A stretch of DNA of 64,000 bases from Planctomycetota bacterium (lineage in GTDB: Bacteria; Planctomycetota; UBA1135). The position numbers were made by a program, and so were the translations under genes. The DNA lies in assembly GCA_008501825.1 (NCBI GenBank), contig QQUA01000012.1:62001-126000 (forward strand), written 5' to 3'. The notes beneath the pieces are model-generated. The model was not told where the DNA came from, searched no databases, and was given only the letters and a program-made list of their open reading frames with translations. The first letter of the stretch is position 1. Every line of letters starts with the position of its first letter. Positions 19,027 to 27,748 of the stretch are shown in pieces.

Positions 19027-19992
19027 ATGATTCGAGCCTCGAACCTCAAAATTCAGATCCTTCTTCTTACCGCAGTTCTCCTGTCCGGCACTGGGCTCCA
19101 GGCGATGGCCCAGCAGCATCGAGGAGGCAAGCGATCGTCCGGCTCCTGTGGATGTGGCCGGGTTTCCGCTCTCAGCGTCTCTTCGAGGGATGGATCATGG
19201 CGAAAGCTCCTCACCGTGAAGGAGAAAAGCAAAATTGAAATCGCTGCCGAAGGGAAAGTCTGGCACGACAAAAATCGGATGGCCTCGATCCAGAATTTTT
19301 TCGTGGACCTTGGGAAGGACGTAGTCGGGCAGGTGGTCAGTTATTATTGCCCGCTTTGCGGCGTCGGAGTCGGCTTGCTGGATATGACTCATCCAAATTT
19401 CTTGCACGTGAAGGGATTGGACAAGTTAAGCGACGCCTATGGCGAAGATCCGAGACGCTGGCAACCGGGGCAAAGTTGGGATGGTGATGATCGCACCGGG
19501 TCAAAGAAAGTCGGTGGCCTTCTGCTATCCATGGGAAAACCCGGCGCTCGACGAGGATCTTGCCCGTGTTCGGCCAACAACGTATATCATTTGGTTCGAA
19601 ATGGTCGCCGGCGGTTTGCCGAATACGCCAAGCATCACCGGTTCATTACGCCAGCCCAACTTAGTGCGGGAGTATTCGGTCCGGGAACTTTATACGTCAA
19701 TAGTTGGGATAAGGATTTTTCCGACAACCAAGGGGATTACGGAGTCGCCGCCAGGGTCATCCGAGATTCGGTGGTCGCTCGCGGATTGAACGCTCCTCCT
19801 CCTTCCTCGGCCTCCAGGGAGAATGCCCGACCGTCTCCGCAGCCGGAAAAGAAATCCAAGGCTAGTAAGGGGAAAAAGAAGAATCGAAAAGAGTCGAAAT
19901 CCAAACGGAAAAAGGGCAACAACCGCAAGAAGAACGGGAAGAAAGGAAAAGGCTCCAAAAAGGGAAAGGGGGGGCAGGGGAAGAACCTTTAA
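19027..19992 (+). CDS. Secreted PA-IL (LecA)-like protein with lysine-rich tail
   Basis: The ATG at 19027 gives 321 residues with a signal peptide (MIRASNLKIQILLLTAVLLS). After a short Cys-Gly stretch (C41, C43), residues 58-250 have PA-IL-like features: a KEKSKIEIAAEG strand, VGGLLLSMG (162-170) and GTLYVNSWDKDFSDNQGDYG (220-239), comparable to the calcium/galactose-binding LYxxxND...DNxG region. The middle holds an insertion with C108/C111 (YYCPLCG) and C179/C181. Residues 265-321 are a low-complexity tail dominated by Lys, Gly, Ser and Asn, likely to bind polyanions or the cell surface. Lectin function is inferred, not proven. Confidence 0.6.
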   Translation: MIRASNLKIQILLLTAVLLSGTGLQAMAQQHRGGKRSSGSCGCGRVSALSVSSRDGSWRKLLTVKEKSKIEIAAEGKVWHDKNRMASIQNFFVDLGKDVVGQVVSYYCPLCGVGVGLLDMTHPNFLHVKGLDKLSDAYGEDPRRWQPGQSWDGDDRTGSKKVGGLLLSMGKPGARRGSCPCSANNVYHLVRNGRRRFAEYAKHHRFITPAQLSAGVFGPGTLYVNSWDKDFSDNQGDYGVAARVIRDSVVARGLNAPPPSSASRENARPSPQPEKKSKASKGKKKNRKESKSKRKKGNNRKKNGKKGKGSKKGKGGQGKNL

Positions 19993-19996
19993 GGAT

Positions 19997-20446
19997 TCAA
20001 TCCCGGGCGAACAAGCGAGACGGATCTTTGAAGGATTTGAATTCGAGGGCGTTGCCGCTCGGGTCCATGAAAAAGACCGTGGCCTGTTCGCCGGCTTGTC
20101 CCTGAAAGCGAATGCGGGGGCCGACCAGGAAGTGAACTTGATGTTCCTTTAAACGCTCGACTAGATCGTGCCAGCGAGACCATTCCAAAACCAGGCCGAA
20201 GTGGGGGACCGGGACGGCGTCGCCGTCGACCGGATTCCAAGCCTTCGGTGCCTGTTCCCTGGAGGCGAGGTGAGCCACGATCTGGTGGCCGTGCAAGTCG
20301 AAATCCACCCAACGATCGCTACTGCGCCCTTCCGAGCATCCTAGGACCTTGCCATAAAATTCCCGGGCTTCCTGCAGATCATGAACCGGGAAGGCCAGGT
20401 GAAAAGGCGTTTGGCTCGGGTAGGCTTCGGATTCGGGAGCGCTCAT
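19997..20446 (-). CDS. VOC-superfamily (glyoxalase/dioxygenase-like) protein
   Basis: The ATG at 20446 gives 149 residues. The paired beta-alpha-beta-beta-beta layout is clear: [20 protein letters not shown] at the N-terminus and [17 protein letters not shown] at the C-terminus. H15 of the first segment, H of VPHFGLV and E of ALEFK are the usual metal ligands. The family includes glyoxalase I, extradiol dioxygenases and antibiotic-binding proteins; specificity cannot be told. Convergent with the PA-IL-like gene, with 4 nt between the two genes. Confidence 0.8.
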   Translation of the reverse strand: MSAPESEAYPSQTPFHLAFPVHDLQEAREFYGKVLGCSEGRSSDRWVDFDLHGHQIVAHLASREQAPKAWNPVDGDAVPVPHFGLVLEWSRWHDLVERLKEHQVHFLVGPRIRFQGQAGEQATVFFMDPSGNALEFKSFKDPSRLFARD

Positions 20447-20560
20447 GACTGTGGCCAAGTTCGCGGACGGAGGGGAAGGAAAAGGGAGTTTCTAGAATAG
20501 CCGCAGAAGATGGCTAAGAAAGATTGATCACCGGCGTTTCTGGATGCAGGAACCCGCTTC

Positions 20561-23044
20561 ATGACCAGGACCCCACCCCTCCGCTGGCTGCCACTTTGGT
20601 TATTGGTCGTGGCCGTCTTGATCGGCCTGGTTTGGCTGCCTTGGGGAACGTCGACTGCAGCCGGTTCGGAGGGATCGGATCCATCTGAAGCCCCTTTGGG
20701 GGATATGAGTTTCGCGCCGGAAACGGAAGGCGAGGAAACGGGCCACAGGGACGGTGATGGCCAGGAAAGAGTGGATTTTGAACCGGCCCCTCTTCCTCCA
20801 AAACAAGACGCGGACGAGTTGTCCCAAGAGGAATCCAAGGTATGGATCGGCCTGGTGGATCGGCGCAATCGTCCCGTCTTCCAAAGCGAGGTTTGGCTGG
20901 ACGGCCGAATTCAGGGGCTGACCGATCGGGAGGGGAGGTTCCCCTTTCCAAGTTCCGCGATTCAAGGCGACCGCGTTCATTCCCTGACCTTTCGGGCTCC
21001 CGATTTTTTGATCGAGACTTATCGCTGGCAAGGAGAAGAGCGCTGGTTCACCCTGCGTCCCGGTCGAACCGCCCATTGGCAGGTGCAATGGCAAGACCAG
21101 CTTGACCAAGAGGACGAAAAACCGCTCGGCGATCTCATGCTCGAGCTTCGTTTGGCCGCCGGTGGCGCGGACGGCCATTTGTTTTGGTCCGGTCGTACCG
21201 ACCAGGAAGGGCGAGCGACCATGCCGGCCTTAAGTCAATCGACTTCGGTGCTCATCACCGTCGGCAGCCAAAGCGGCGTTCTTTATCGAGGTCGATCGCC
21301 CATGATTCGGCTCAGCCACGGCGGGCCCGATTGGGAGCCGGCATATCAAGCGCAATTCCCAATTGTTTTGCCGAACACCCAGGGGGACCGGGAATTCGAC
21401 CTTCAAGTGTTCGACCCGGAAGGCCGCCCCTTGGCCGGCGGATTTCTTTTTGGCGAAGGTCCTTTCGAAGATCGCCATCATTTTCCCTTTGATCCGCAAG
21501 GGCAAGCTTCGATCACCGCCTTTTTGCAAGGAGAAGTGCAGATTTACGATCGGCAGCATCGTTGCCTGTGGCGGGGAGCGGTGCCTAGAGATTTGCCTGA
21601 CCGAACTTGGATTTTGCGGTTGCAAGAGGGTTCCGTCAGCGGCTTTCTGCGAACTCCCGCCGGGGAGAGTCCGCAGGATTACGTCGTGACTTTAGCCACC
21701 GGCTACGTATGGCCGGGAAGCCGTGAATTTAAAGATTTGGAATCCTTGCCGCTGCAGCATCCAGGGCCCCAGGCTTGGGTTTCTCCAGGCGAGGACGGGG
21801 CTTTCCATTTGCCCTGGATTTTGGATTCGGATGGAGATTTGGATGGCGAGCTCTTGGTTCGCCATCAAACTTCCGGATTGCTGGTCCAGCAAGCATCACT
21901 GGAAGATTGGAGCGGCGAGGTTTTGGTTCCGGGAATGTGTCAGATCGATTTGACGATCAGCGATTCGATTTGGCAACGAGGGTGGCTGTTCTTTTTTGCC
22001 GCCGGACCGATCCGAAGTTACTCCAAACCGAAAGCGGTTTTTCCCTTGCAAAACGGTCACCTTCAAGCTTGGCTTCCCCGAGGGGAATATCAATTGCAAT
22101 GGCGGGCTTCCGCCAAGAGCCACGGCCTGGATTTAGGCCGACACGAATTTCTTAGCGCATCGACGAAAAAGAAGCTCACTTTCCCGGAAGGAAGGTATTT
22201 CGCCGGAAAGGTGCGAGTGGACGGAATGCCCTTTTCCGGAGCCAAACTTGTCGCGATTCATCCTGACGGCAAGCATGGAAAAATTTCAGCTCAAGCCTGG
22301 AGCGATGCCGAGGGAAGCTACCGATTAGGGCCGGTTCCAGAAGCGGAAAGCTACGAGATCCATCTCAGTTTGAGAGACGTGCCTGGATATTGGATGCCGT
22401 CTCGGGACATGATCATGATTCAAACCCGAGCGAACGAAGCGGAAGTGGATTTTGAAGTGCAAACCGGTCAACTTCGCCTGGAATTGAATCCGGATACGGC
22501 GGATCGTCTCCAATTCCTGGAGCTTTGGAATTTGGATAGTGGGCGGAGTGCGGGGCAACGCTCCTGGCAAGAAATCTCTCTTCTCGGCAACTTTCGCCTG
22601 CCGCCGGGCCGCTATCGCATTCAAGGAAAAGGGCAAGGATTGCGAATTCCGCCCCTTGACTTTTCGATATCCGCGGCAGAAATCAATCATTTAAAGCTCG
22701 TTTCGGAACCGGTTGGATCCTTGTTGCTTAGCCAGGCCGGCATGCCGAAAGGGCTGAGTTACGGTTGGTATCAGGCGGAAATCGAATGGATCCCTGGTGC
22801 CAGCGTGCCCAGCACCGTTTCTCGGAAGCCCTTTGTCCGCCGCCATCAAATTGCCAATGAGTTTTTTCTGCATCCTGGGCTCTGGACCGTGGTGATCCGT
22901 TTCCCGAAAAAGGACCGGGAGTTCCTTTGGCGGGGTGAGGTGGAATTGAGGCCGGGGCAATCCTTATTCCTGAAATGGGATTGGCAAGATGAAGATTTGG
23001 TGGTGGTGGACCGGCGCTACGCTTCCTTCAGTTCGTGGCCATAG
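20561..23044 (+). CDS. Large exported protein with carboxypeptidase-regulatory-like repeats
   Basis: 827 residues with a single N-terminal membrane anchor (LPLWLLVVAVLIGLVWLP) followed by an acidic Ser/Glu linker. The rest is a series of beta-rich modules of the carboxypeptidase-regulatory/CNA-B type, recognised by repeats such as GLVDRRNRPVFQSEVWLDG, DPEGRPLAGGFLFGEG and AGKVRVDGMPFSGAKLVAIH. No catalytic motif is seen. Probably anchored on the outside of the cytoplasmic membrane. The downstream phosphatase starts 65 nt later on the same strand, so they may be co-transcribed. Confidence 0.6.
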   Translation: MTRTPPLRWLPLWLLVVAVLIGLVWLPWGTSTAAGSEGSDPSEAPLGDMSFAPETEGEETGHRDGDGQERVDFEPAPLPPKQDADELSQEESKVWIGLVDRRNRPVFQSEVWLDGRIQGLTDREGRFPFPSSAIQGDRVHSLTFRAPDFLIETYRWQGEERWFTLRPGRTAHWQVQWQDQLDQEDEKPLGDLMLELRLAAGGADGHLFWSGRTDQEGRATMPALSQSTSVLITVGSQSGVLYRGRSPMIRLSHGGPDWEPAYQAQFPIVLPNTQGDREFDLQVFDPEGRPLAGGFLFGEGPFEDRHHFPFDPQGQASITAFLQGEVQIYDRQHRCLWRGAVPRDLPDRTWILRLQEGSVSGFLRTPAGESPQDYVVTLATGYVWPGSREFKDLESLPLQHPGPQAWVSPGEDGAFHLPWILDSDGDLDGELLVRHQTSGLLVQQASLEDWSGEVLVPGMCQIDLTISDSIWQRGWLFFFAAGPIRSYSKPKAVFPLQNGHLQAWLPRGEYQLQWRASAKSHGLDLGRHEFLSASTKKKLTFPEGRYFAGKVRVDGMPFSGAKLVAIHPDGKHGKISAQAWSDAEGSYRLGPVPEAESYEIHLSLRDVPGYWMPSRDMIMIQTRANEAEVDFEVQTGQLRLELNPDTADRLQFLELWNLDSGRSAGQRSWQEISLLGNFRLPPGRYRIQGKGQGLRIPPLDFSISAAEINHLKLVSEPVGSLLLSQAGMPKGLSYGWYQAEIEWIPGASVPSTVSRKPFVRRHQIANEFFLHPGLWTVVIRFPKKDREFLWRGEVELRPGQSLFLKWDWQDEDLVVVDRRYASFSSWP

Positions 23045-23109
23045 AAAATTCCGCTGGAGTCCTGGAAAAGGGCTCCCAGGACTTGGCGATTTCGCCTAGG
23101 TTGAGCGAG

Positions 23110-24813
23110 ATGGAAATTGCCGCCGCCCTCCTGCCTTGGCTTGGACTATCTTTTCCCGGTTTTTGCTGCCTCGATCCGGTTTCCGAGCCTGGAGGCGATC
23201 CGCCTCCGAAGCTGGTGGTGCACATCACCGTGGACCAATTGCGAGGCGATGTTCCCGTTCGAATGCGCCATCGCTTTCCTCCCGGCGGATTTCGCCGGTT
23301 GTTCGATGGCTTGCACTATGCCAATGCTCATTTCCGCCATGCCACCACCTATACCGCAGCCGGTCATGCCACCTTGTTTACCGGCGCCGATCCGCGGCAG
23401 CACGGCTTGGTCGGCAACAACTGGCGCGATCGAAGAACCGGAGAGCGGGTGTATTGCGTGGAAGATCCGAACTATGTTTGGGTCGGGACTTCGACCCGGA
23501 AAGAACATGCTGGAACCAGTCCGGCGAACTTGCTGGTCAATACATATGGAGACGAATTGGTGCTCAGTAACGGGGGGCGTTCCCGAGTCTTCAGCGTCTC
23601 GATCAAAGACCGCGGGGCCATCCTGCCTGCCGGGCGACGCGGAAAGGCGTTTTGGTACGACAGCCAGACCGGTCGCTTTGTTTCCAGCACTTACTATTTT
23701 GAATCCCTTCCCTCTTGGGCAGAGGAGTGGAATCAGGCCGGGAAGGCGGAGGCTTATCGGGACCAGGCATGGGAGTTGAGCAGACCCCGAGCCAGCTACC
23801 TTTGGGGAGAGCAGGACGACCGGGAAGCCGAGCGTCCTTTTCGACACATGGGGAAGACTTTTCCTCACCCTTTGGCCGGGAAAGAACCGCAAGACTTGTT
23901 TGCCGCTCTTCCTTTTTCGCCGATGGGGGATGCCCTGACCTTGGACTTCGCTCGAGAGCTCGTTCGGCGAGAACGATTGGGATCTTCGGATGCTACCGAT
24001 TTGCTGGCGATCAGCCTTTCCGCCACCGACTACATCGGCCATGCCTGGGGCCCGAACAGTTTGGAGGCTGAAGATCAATTGCTGCGATTGGACCGCCAGT
24101 TGGCTGCATTGTTCGATTTCCTCGATCGAGAAATCGGCCTCTCCAGAATTCTCATCGTCCTGTCCGCCGATCACGGCGTGGATGCCTCTCCCGAGTTCCG
24201 CAATCAAAGCGCCGGACGAACCGATTTGGCCGGACGCCACCAGCCGCAGCAGTTTTTGGACGTGGGCAATCAAGCCTTGCGAAAGCATTTTTCTTTGCAA
24301 GCGGAAGAAAACTTGGTGGTCGCATTTTGGAATCCGGGATTGTACTTCGATGAAACACGAATCCGGGCTTTGAAGTTGAATTTAAAAGAAGCGGAGGACG
24401 TGGTAGCGAAAGCGGTCGCCTCCTTGCCGGGAATCGAGGTGGCTTTAAGTCACCACCGACTGCTTGCCGGGGAAGAGCAAACGAATCCAGAAGTTGGCAT
24501 GATGGCCCGATCTTTTCATGCCCGCCGGTCCGGCAACGTATTGCTGATTCAAACGCCGTTTTGGTACCTATATCACCGGCCGCAGCGTTACGCGGCGATG
24601 CACGGTTCCCCTTATCGTTACGACACTCACGTCCCAATTTTTCTGCTGGGCCCTGGCATTGCCTCTCGAACCGTTTATCGGCGCGTAGGCCCGGAGAGTT
24701 TGGCCGCCACTCTTGCCGGCTACTTGGCTTTGCCTTGGCCTTCGGCAGCCGATTCCACTCTCCTCAAGGAGGTGTTTCCTGCCGGAAATCAGAGCTGGCT
24801 TCCTGATCGGTGA
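23110..24813 (+). CDS. PafA-like alkaline phosphatase/phosphodiesterase
   Basis: The ATG at 23110 opens a signal peptide (ALLPWLGLSFPGF) and gives 567 residues. The nucleotide pyrophosphatase/PafA domain has metal-binding D42 in VDQLRGD, the probable nucleophile T82 in TYTAAGHATLFTG, a second metal site in SATDYIGHAWGP and VLSADHGVDA, and a C-terminal AMHGSPYRYDTHVPI with a metal His. Together these match the Thr-nucleophile PafA group that releases phosphate from organic monoesters outside the cell. A GTG start at 23035, overlapping the previous gene, is possible but would put the signal peptide 25 residues in. Confidence 0.85.
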   Translation: MEIAAALLPWLGLSFPGFCCLDPVSEPGGDPPPKLVVHITVDQLRGDVPVRMRHRFPPGGFRRLFDGLHYANAHFRHATTYTAAGHATLFTGADPRQHGLVGNNWRDRRTGERVYCVEDPNYVWVGTSTRKEHAGTSPANLLVNTYGDELVLSNGGRSRVFSVSIKDRGAILPAGRRGKAFWYDSQTGRFVSSTYYFESLPSWAEEWNQAGKAEAYRDQAWELSRPRASYLWGEQDDREAERPFRHMGKTFPHPLAGKEPQDLFAALPFSPMGDALTLDFARELVRRERLGSSDATDLLAISLSATDYIGHAWGPNSLEAEDQLLRLDRQLAALFDFLDREIGLSRILIVLSADHGVDASPEFRNQSAGRTDLAGRHQPQQFLDVGNQALRKHFSLQAEENLVVAFWNPGLYFDETRIRALKLNLKEAEDVVAKAVASLPGIEVALSHHRLLAGEEQTNPEVGMMARSFHARRSGNVLLIQTPFWYLYHRPQRYAAMHGSPYRYDTHVPIFLLGPGIASRTVYRRVGPESLAATLAGYLALPWPSAADSTLLKEVFPAGNQSWLPDR

Positions 24814-24819
24814 TGGGCC

Positions 24820-26463
24820 TTAGTCGGAAGTCGCCGGCTCCGTTGCCGGCGGATTTTGCCATTGGAATGTCGGGCCTTGCTTGGGAAAGTCGCCTTTGGC
24901 GATCATCCGAAGTTGACCCTGTTGGACGAATTGCCCTACCACGTAGTCGTTCGGACCGTGACTCAAATTGTGGATTCCGTCCAGGTAAGCGGGGTCGCTT
25001 GCCGCGTAAACCAGGAGACTTCCACGACCAAAGGGATTGGGGTGACAGGCAATGACCACCAAGTTGTTGCCTGAAAACTGTCGCTTCCCGAAAGCGAGGC
25101 CTTGATCGTCCAGGCGCCAGTTCAACTTTTCAAAAGCCTTTTGCAACAAAGGCTGAGTGTTCGGGCAACCATACAAGAGCAAGTGTCGCTCTCCAGCTTG
25201 AGCTTGATCGAGACTTCCGCTTTCAAGGATTTGCGCTCCATGAGCTTTGAAAAAGCGGGAAGCCATCTGCTTTAAATAGGCATGAGCCGGTTCCGCCACC
25301 GGAGGCAGAACTACGGCCAAAGCCTTGGAGCCGCGGCTTCCGAAAATGGCGCCATTGACCGGGCCCAAGAACTGATCCACTCCCGGCTTTCCAATGGCCT
25401 CGGCCCGGTTCTTAAACAAGGCGATGATTTGAGGAAAGAAATCTTGAATCGATTGAGACCGATCCTTTCGATCCAAAAAAGTTTCCAGCAGGGCGCTCAA
25501 CTCAGGCACCCAGCCGAATCCTCGCATTTGGTCATCCCTCGCCTGCTGCCAAGCTTCGGCTTGGGAAACCTCCCGGCGGAGGTAGCTCACCACCATGGCT
25601 CGAACCAGAGATTCGTAAGCCACGATGCGGCCCGAACCATAGGCCTGGCGCTGAAATGTCGCTTCGTCAGCGGCGAACAATGGATTGGAGTAAAGATCCA
25701 CCGAATCGCCAAATGCGTCGACCAGAGGATTGGCGAAGGCATGGCCCATTTCGTGGGTGAGCAGGGCTTCCAGGCTTTCCCCGGCTACGGGTTTTCCTTG
25801 TGCGTCCATTTGATGAAAACCCAAGATTTGCCAGCTTTCCTGAAGTCGACCCTGGTTTCGCATACTTACCCCGAAGGACATCGGGCCGGTTAAGTAGGTC
25901 GGTACGGCGCGGAAAGACACGGCGTGGGCGCCGCCGAAAGAATTCAGATACCAGCGATCGGGTTGACGATCATGAAACGCTTGATGGCAAGCGGATTCCA
26001 GTGACTGAAAGTGATTTTGTTGTTCATTCCAGAAAGCTTGGAAATCACTCTTTTCAGCAAAATCCTTTAGCTCTTGGAGATACTTGGGCAAATTGCTTCC
26101 TTGCCAGCGTTCATCCAATCCATCGGGCCACGGTTGCAACGGCACTCGCAATCGAAATTGGGAATCCAAATGAAGGGCCAGGCTCATGGGAGCGTCAAAG
26201 GCAATGGAATAATCTTTGCGCAATTCCCGGGTGCTGGCCATAACCGGGTGTTCCGCGAAAGGCTCGAAATGCTTGTCTAAAGCCTTTAAATATTCGTTCC
26301 CCGCCGCTTGCCGGTATTCAGGACTTCCGGACATTCGCTGCACTAAAGCAATAAGTTCCACTCGCGGATCCGTTTGGATTCGAAAGGATTCGGTGGTCGC
26401 CTCCGGCGAGGGTTGGGCTTGCAGATGGAGACCTAGACAGAGGGAAAGGGCGCAAAACAACAT
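24820..26463 (-). CDS. Secreted HExxH metallopeptidase-like protein (DUF4932-like)
   Basis: Starting at the ATG at 26463 gives 547 residues with a signal peptide (LFCALSLCLGLHLQAQ). The motif LLTHEMGHAF carries HEMGH, a zincin HExxH signature, within a region resembling DUF4932. A downstream glutamate or histidine would complete the zinc site. The C-terminal 130 residues (KALAVVLPPVAEPAHAYLKQ onward) form a separate alpha/beta module. The start codon directly abuts a strong hairpin, so the true start may be further downstream. Convergent with the phosphatase, with 6 nt between the genes. Confidence 0.65.
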   Translation of the reverse strand: MLFCALSLCLGLHLQAQPSPEATTESFRIQTDPRVELIALVQRMSGSPEYRQAAGNEYLKALDKHFEPFAEHPVMASTRELRKDYSIAFDAPMSLALHLDSQFRLRVPLQPWPDGLDERWQGSNLPKYLQELKDFAEKSDFQAFWNEQQNHFQSLESACHQAFHDRQPDRWYLNSFGGAHAVSFRAVPTYLTGPMSFGVSMRNQGRLQESWQILGFHQMDAQGKPVAGESLEALLTHEMGHAFANPLVDAFGDSVDLYSNPLFAADEATFQRQAYGSGRIVAYESLVRAMVVSYLRREVSQAEAWQQARDDQMRGFGWVPELSALLETFLDRKDRSQSIQDFFPQIIALFKNRAEAIGKPGVDQFLGPVNGAIFGSRGSKALAVVLPPVAEPAHAYLKQMASRFFKAHGAQILESGSLDQAQAGERHLLLYGCPNTQPLLQKAFEKLNWRLDDQGLAFGKRQFSGNNLVVIACHPNPFGRGSLLVYAASDPAYLDGIHNLSHGPNDYVVGQFVQQGQLRMIAKGDFPKQGPTFQWQNPPATEPATSD

Positions 26464-26487
26464 GGCCCCAGAGTACGCTCTGGGGCC
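26464..26487 (-). terminator. 10-bp perfect hairpin between the molybdenum-enzyme operon and the metallopeptidase gene
   Basis: GGCCCCAGAG (26464-26473) pairs perfectly with CTCTGGGGCC (26478-26487) around a 4-nt loop. On the minus strand it is followed directly by ATGTTGTTTTG, which is both the U-rich tract and the putative start codon of the next gene. It probably terminates or attenuates the upstream operon. Confidence 0.6.
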
Positions 26488-26516
26488 TGGCTTGGAAGCT
26501 GGAACCGGAAACTGGG

Positions 26517-26780
26517 TCAGGCTGGATCCAGCGGACGCTGTTCGTGGCAGCTTCGAGACGCTTGGCATCCGCCTGGAGAAGTTCCTTGACCGTCCGGGCC
26601 GACCGGGTCTTCGGTCAAGGCGCACCAGTAACAGAGGGTCGGGCTGTCGGCGATCATGCCCGGAGGCTGTTGCTGGTCTTCTAGGCGGTAGTACTGGGTC
26701 TTGGTGCGCAGGTGAGCGCAGGCTCGAACGAAGCGGGGGCGGCGTTCGTCGGGGTGCAGGGTTTCCTTGCCTTGGCTCAT
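26517..26780 (-). CDS. Small conserved-looking protein at the end of the aldehyde oxidoreductase operon
   Basis: 87 residues whose ATG overlaps the stop of the PaoB-like gene (ATGA). It is rich in Cys and aromatic residues (RFVRACAHLRTKTQYYRL, then LCYWCALTEDPVGPDGQG), with a CxxC pair that could bind a metal. No family was recognised. The overlap and placement suggest a role with the molybdenum enzyme, but this is only context. Confidence 0.55.
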   Translation of the reverse strand: MSQGKETLHPDERRPRFVRACAHLRTKTQYYRLEDQQQPPGMIADSPTLCYWCALTEDPVGPDGQGTSPGGCQASRSCHEQRPLDPA

Positions 26781-27748
26781 GATTCTTCCTCCATGCCGGC
26801 GGCTTTGCGTAAGGCGCTACGAACGGCGGATCGAAGCAATGGAATCCGCCAGGCGTTATCGGGAAGCGGGGTGGCGTGAACCACGGCCAGATCCTGCAAG
26901 TCTTTCATCCCTTTGTCGCTGGGATTATCCAGCCAAGCTCGAATCATCGGCCAAGCTTTGAATTCCAGCGGAATGGAAGCCACTCCGCCGAGGAACATGC
27001 GCGGCTGCGAACCGTTTAGATTCACTGCCGCCATGGCCAAAGGCCAGTCGTAACTTTGCTTGTGCCGAACTTCGTGATGGGCGGAGCGAGCTCCCAATTC
27101 GGAATTGGGAATGCGCAAGCTGTGAATCAGATCGCCTGCTTGCAAGGTTGTTTCCACCATCGGATCTTCGGAAGCCGGAGTGAACAAATCCAGCAAAGGC
27201 ATTATCCGGGAAGCTTGCTCGCCTTGAACTTGTACGGTGGCGTTCATGCAAAGCAAAGCCGGAGCCACGTTGGAAGGGTGCACCACCGCGCATCCTTCGT
27301 TGTCGAACAAGGCGTGATTTTCATGCCGCCCGATTTGGGCGTAACACAAGCGCCCGCCGGTCTTCATGCAGTTGTAATGGCGGCTACGGAAGTACCAGCA
27401 ACGAGGCCTTTGCACCAAATTGCCGGCCAAGGTGGCCATTTCCCGAATTTGCGGGGTGGCGGTTTCCTTGCAGGCTTGGGCTAGGGCCGGCGCCTGGCTT
27501 TGCACCAAAGGATGGCGGGCGAGGTCGGCCAAAGTGGCGCCGGCGCCGATTTCCAACGATTCTCCGGTTTGGCGAACCTGATCGTCGGCGATGGCGTGCA
27601 AGGCCACTACCCGGGCCGGGCGCTCCAAGCCTTCTTTCATCAAGTCCAACAAATCCACTCCGCCGGCCTTGGCTTTGCTTTCGCCTTCCCGGCAAAGTTT
27701 GGCCGCTTGTCGGAGGTCGCTCGGCTTCAGGTATTCGAAGCGTCTCAT
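26777..27748 (-). CDS. PaoB-like FAD/[4Fe-4S] subunit of a molybdenum aldehyde oxidoreductase
   Basis: The ATG at 27748 overlaps the stop of the fused large subunit (ATGA) and gives 323 residues. An FAD_binding_5 domain with AGGVDLLDLMKEG (28-40) and TLAGNL (106-111) is followed by a cysteine insertion, C117 (RPRCWYF), C127, C135 and C153. This matches the extra [4Fe-4S] site of E. coli PaoB (YagS) and 4-hydroxybenzoyl-CoA reductase beta subunits. It passes electrons from Moco/2Fe-2S centres to FAD. A longer frame upstream only overlaps the neighbouring gene and is rejected. Confidence 0.85.
   Translation of the reverse strand: MRRFEYLKPSDLRQAAKLCREGESKAKAGGVDLLDLMKEGLERPARVVALHAIADDQVRQTGESLEIGAGATLADLARHPLVQSQAPALAQACKETATPQIREMATLAGNLVQRPRCWYFRSRHYNCMKTGGRLCYAQIGRHENHALFDNEGCAVVHPSNVAPALLCMNATVQVQGEQASRIMPLLDLFTPASEDPMVETTLQAGDLIHSLRIPNSELGARSAHHEVRHKQSYDWPLAMAAVNLNGSQPRMFLGGVASIPLEFKAWPMIRAWLDNPSDKGMKDLQDLAVVHATPLPDNAWRIPLLRSAVRSALRKAAGMEEES

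Noticed and set aside
23146-24300. 384-residue minus-strand ORF
   Set aside because: Lies entirely within the PafA-like phosphatase gene, with no recognisable domain.
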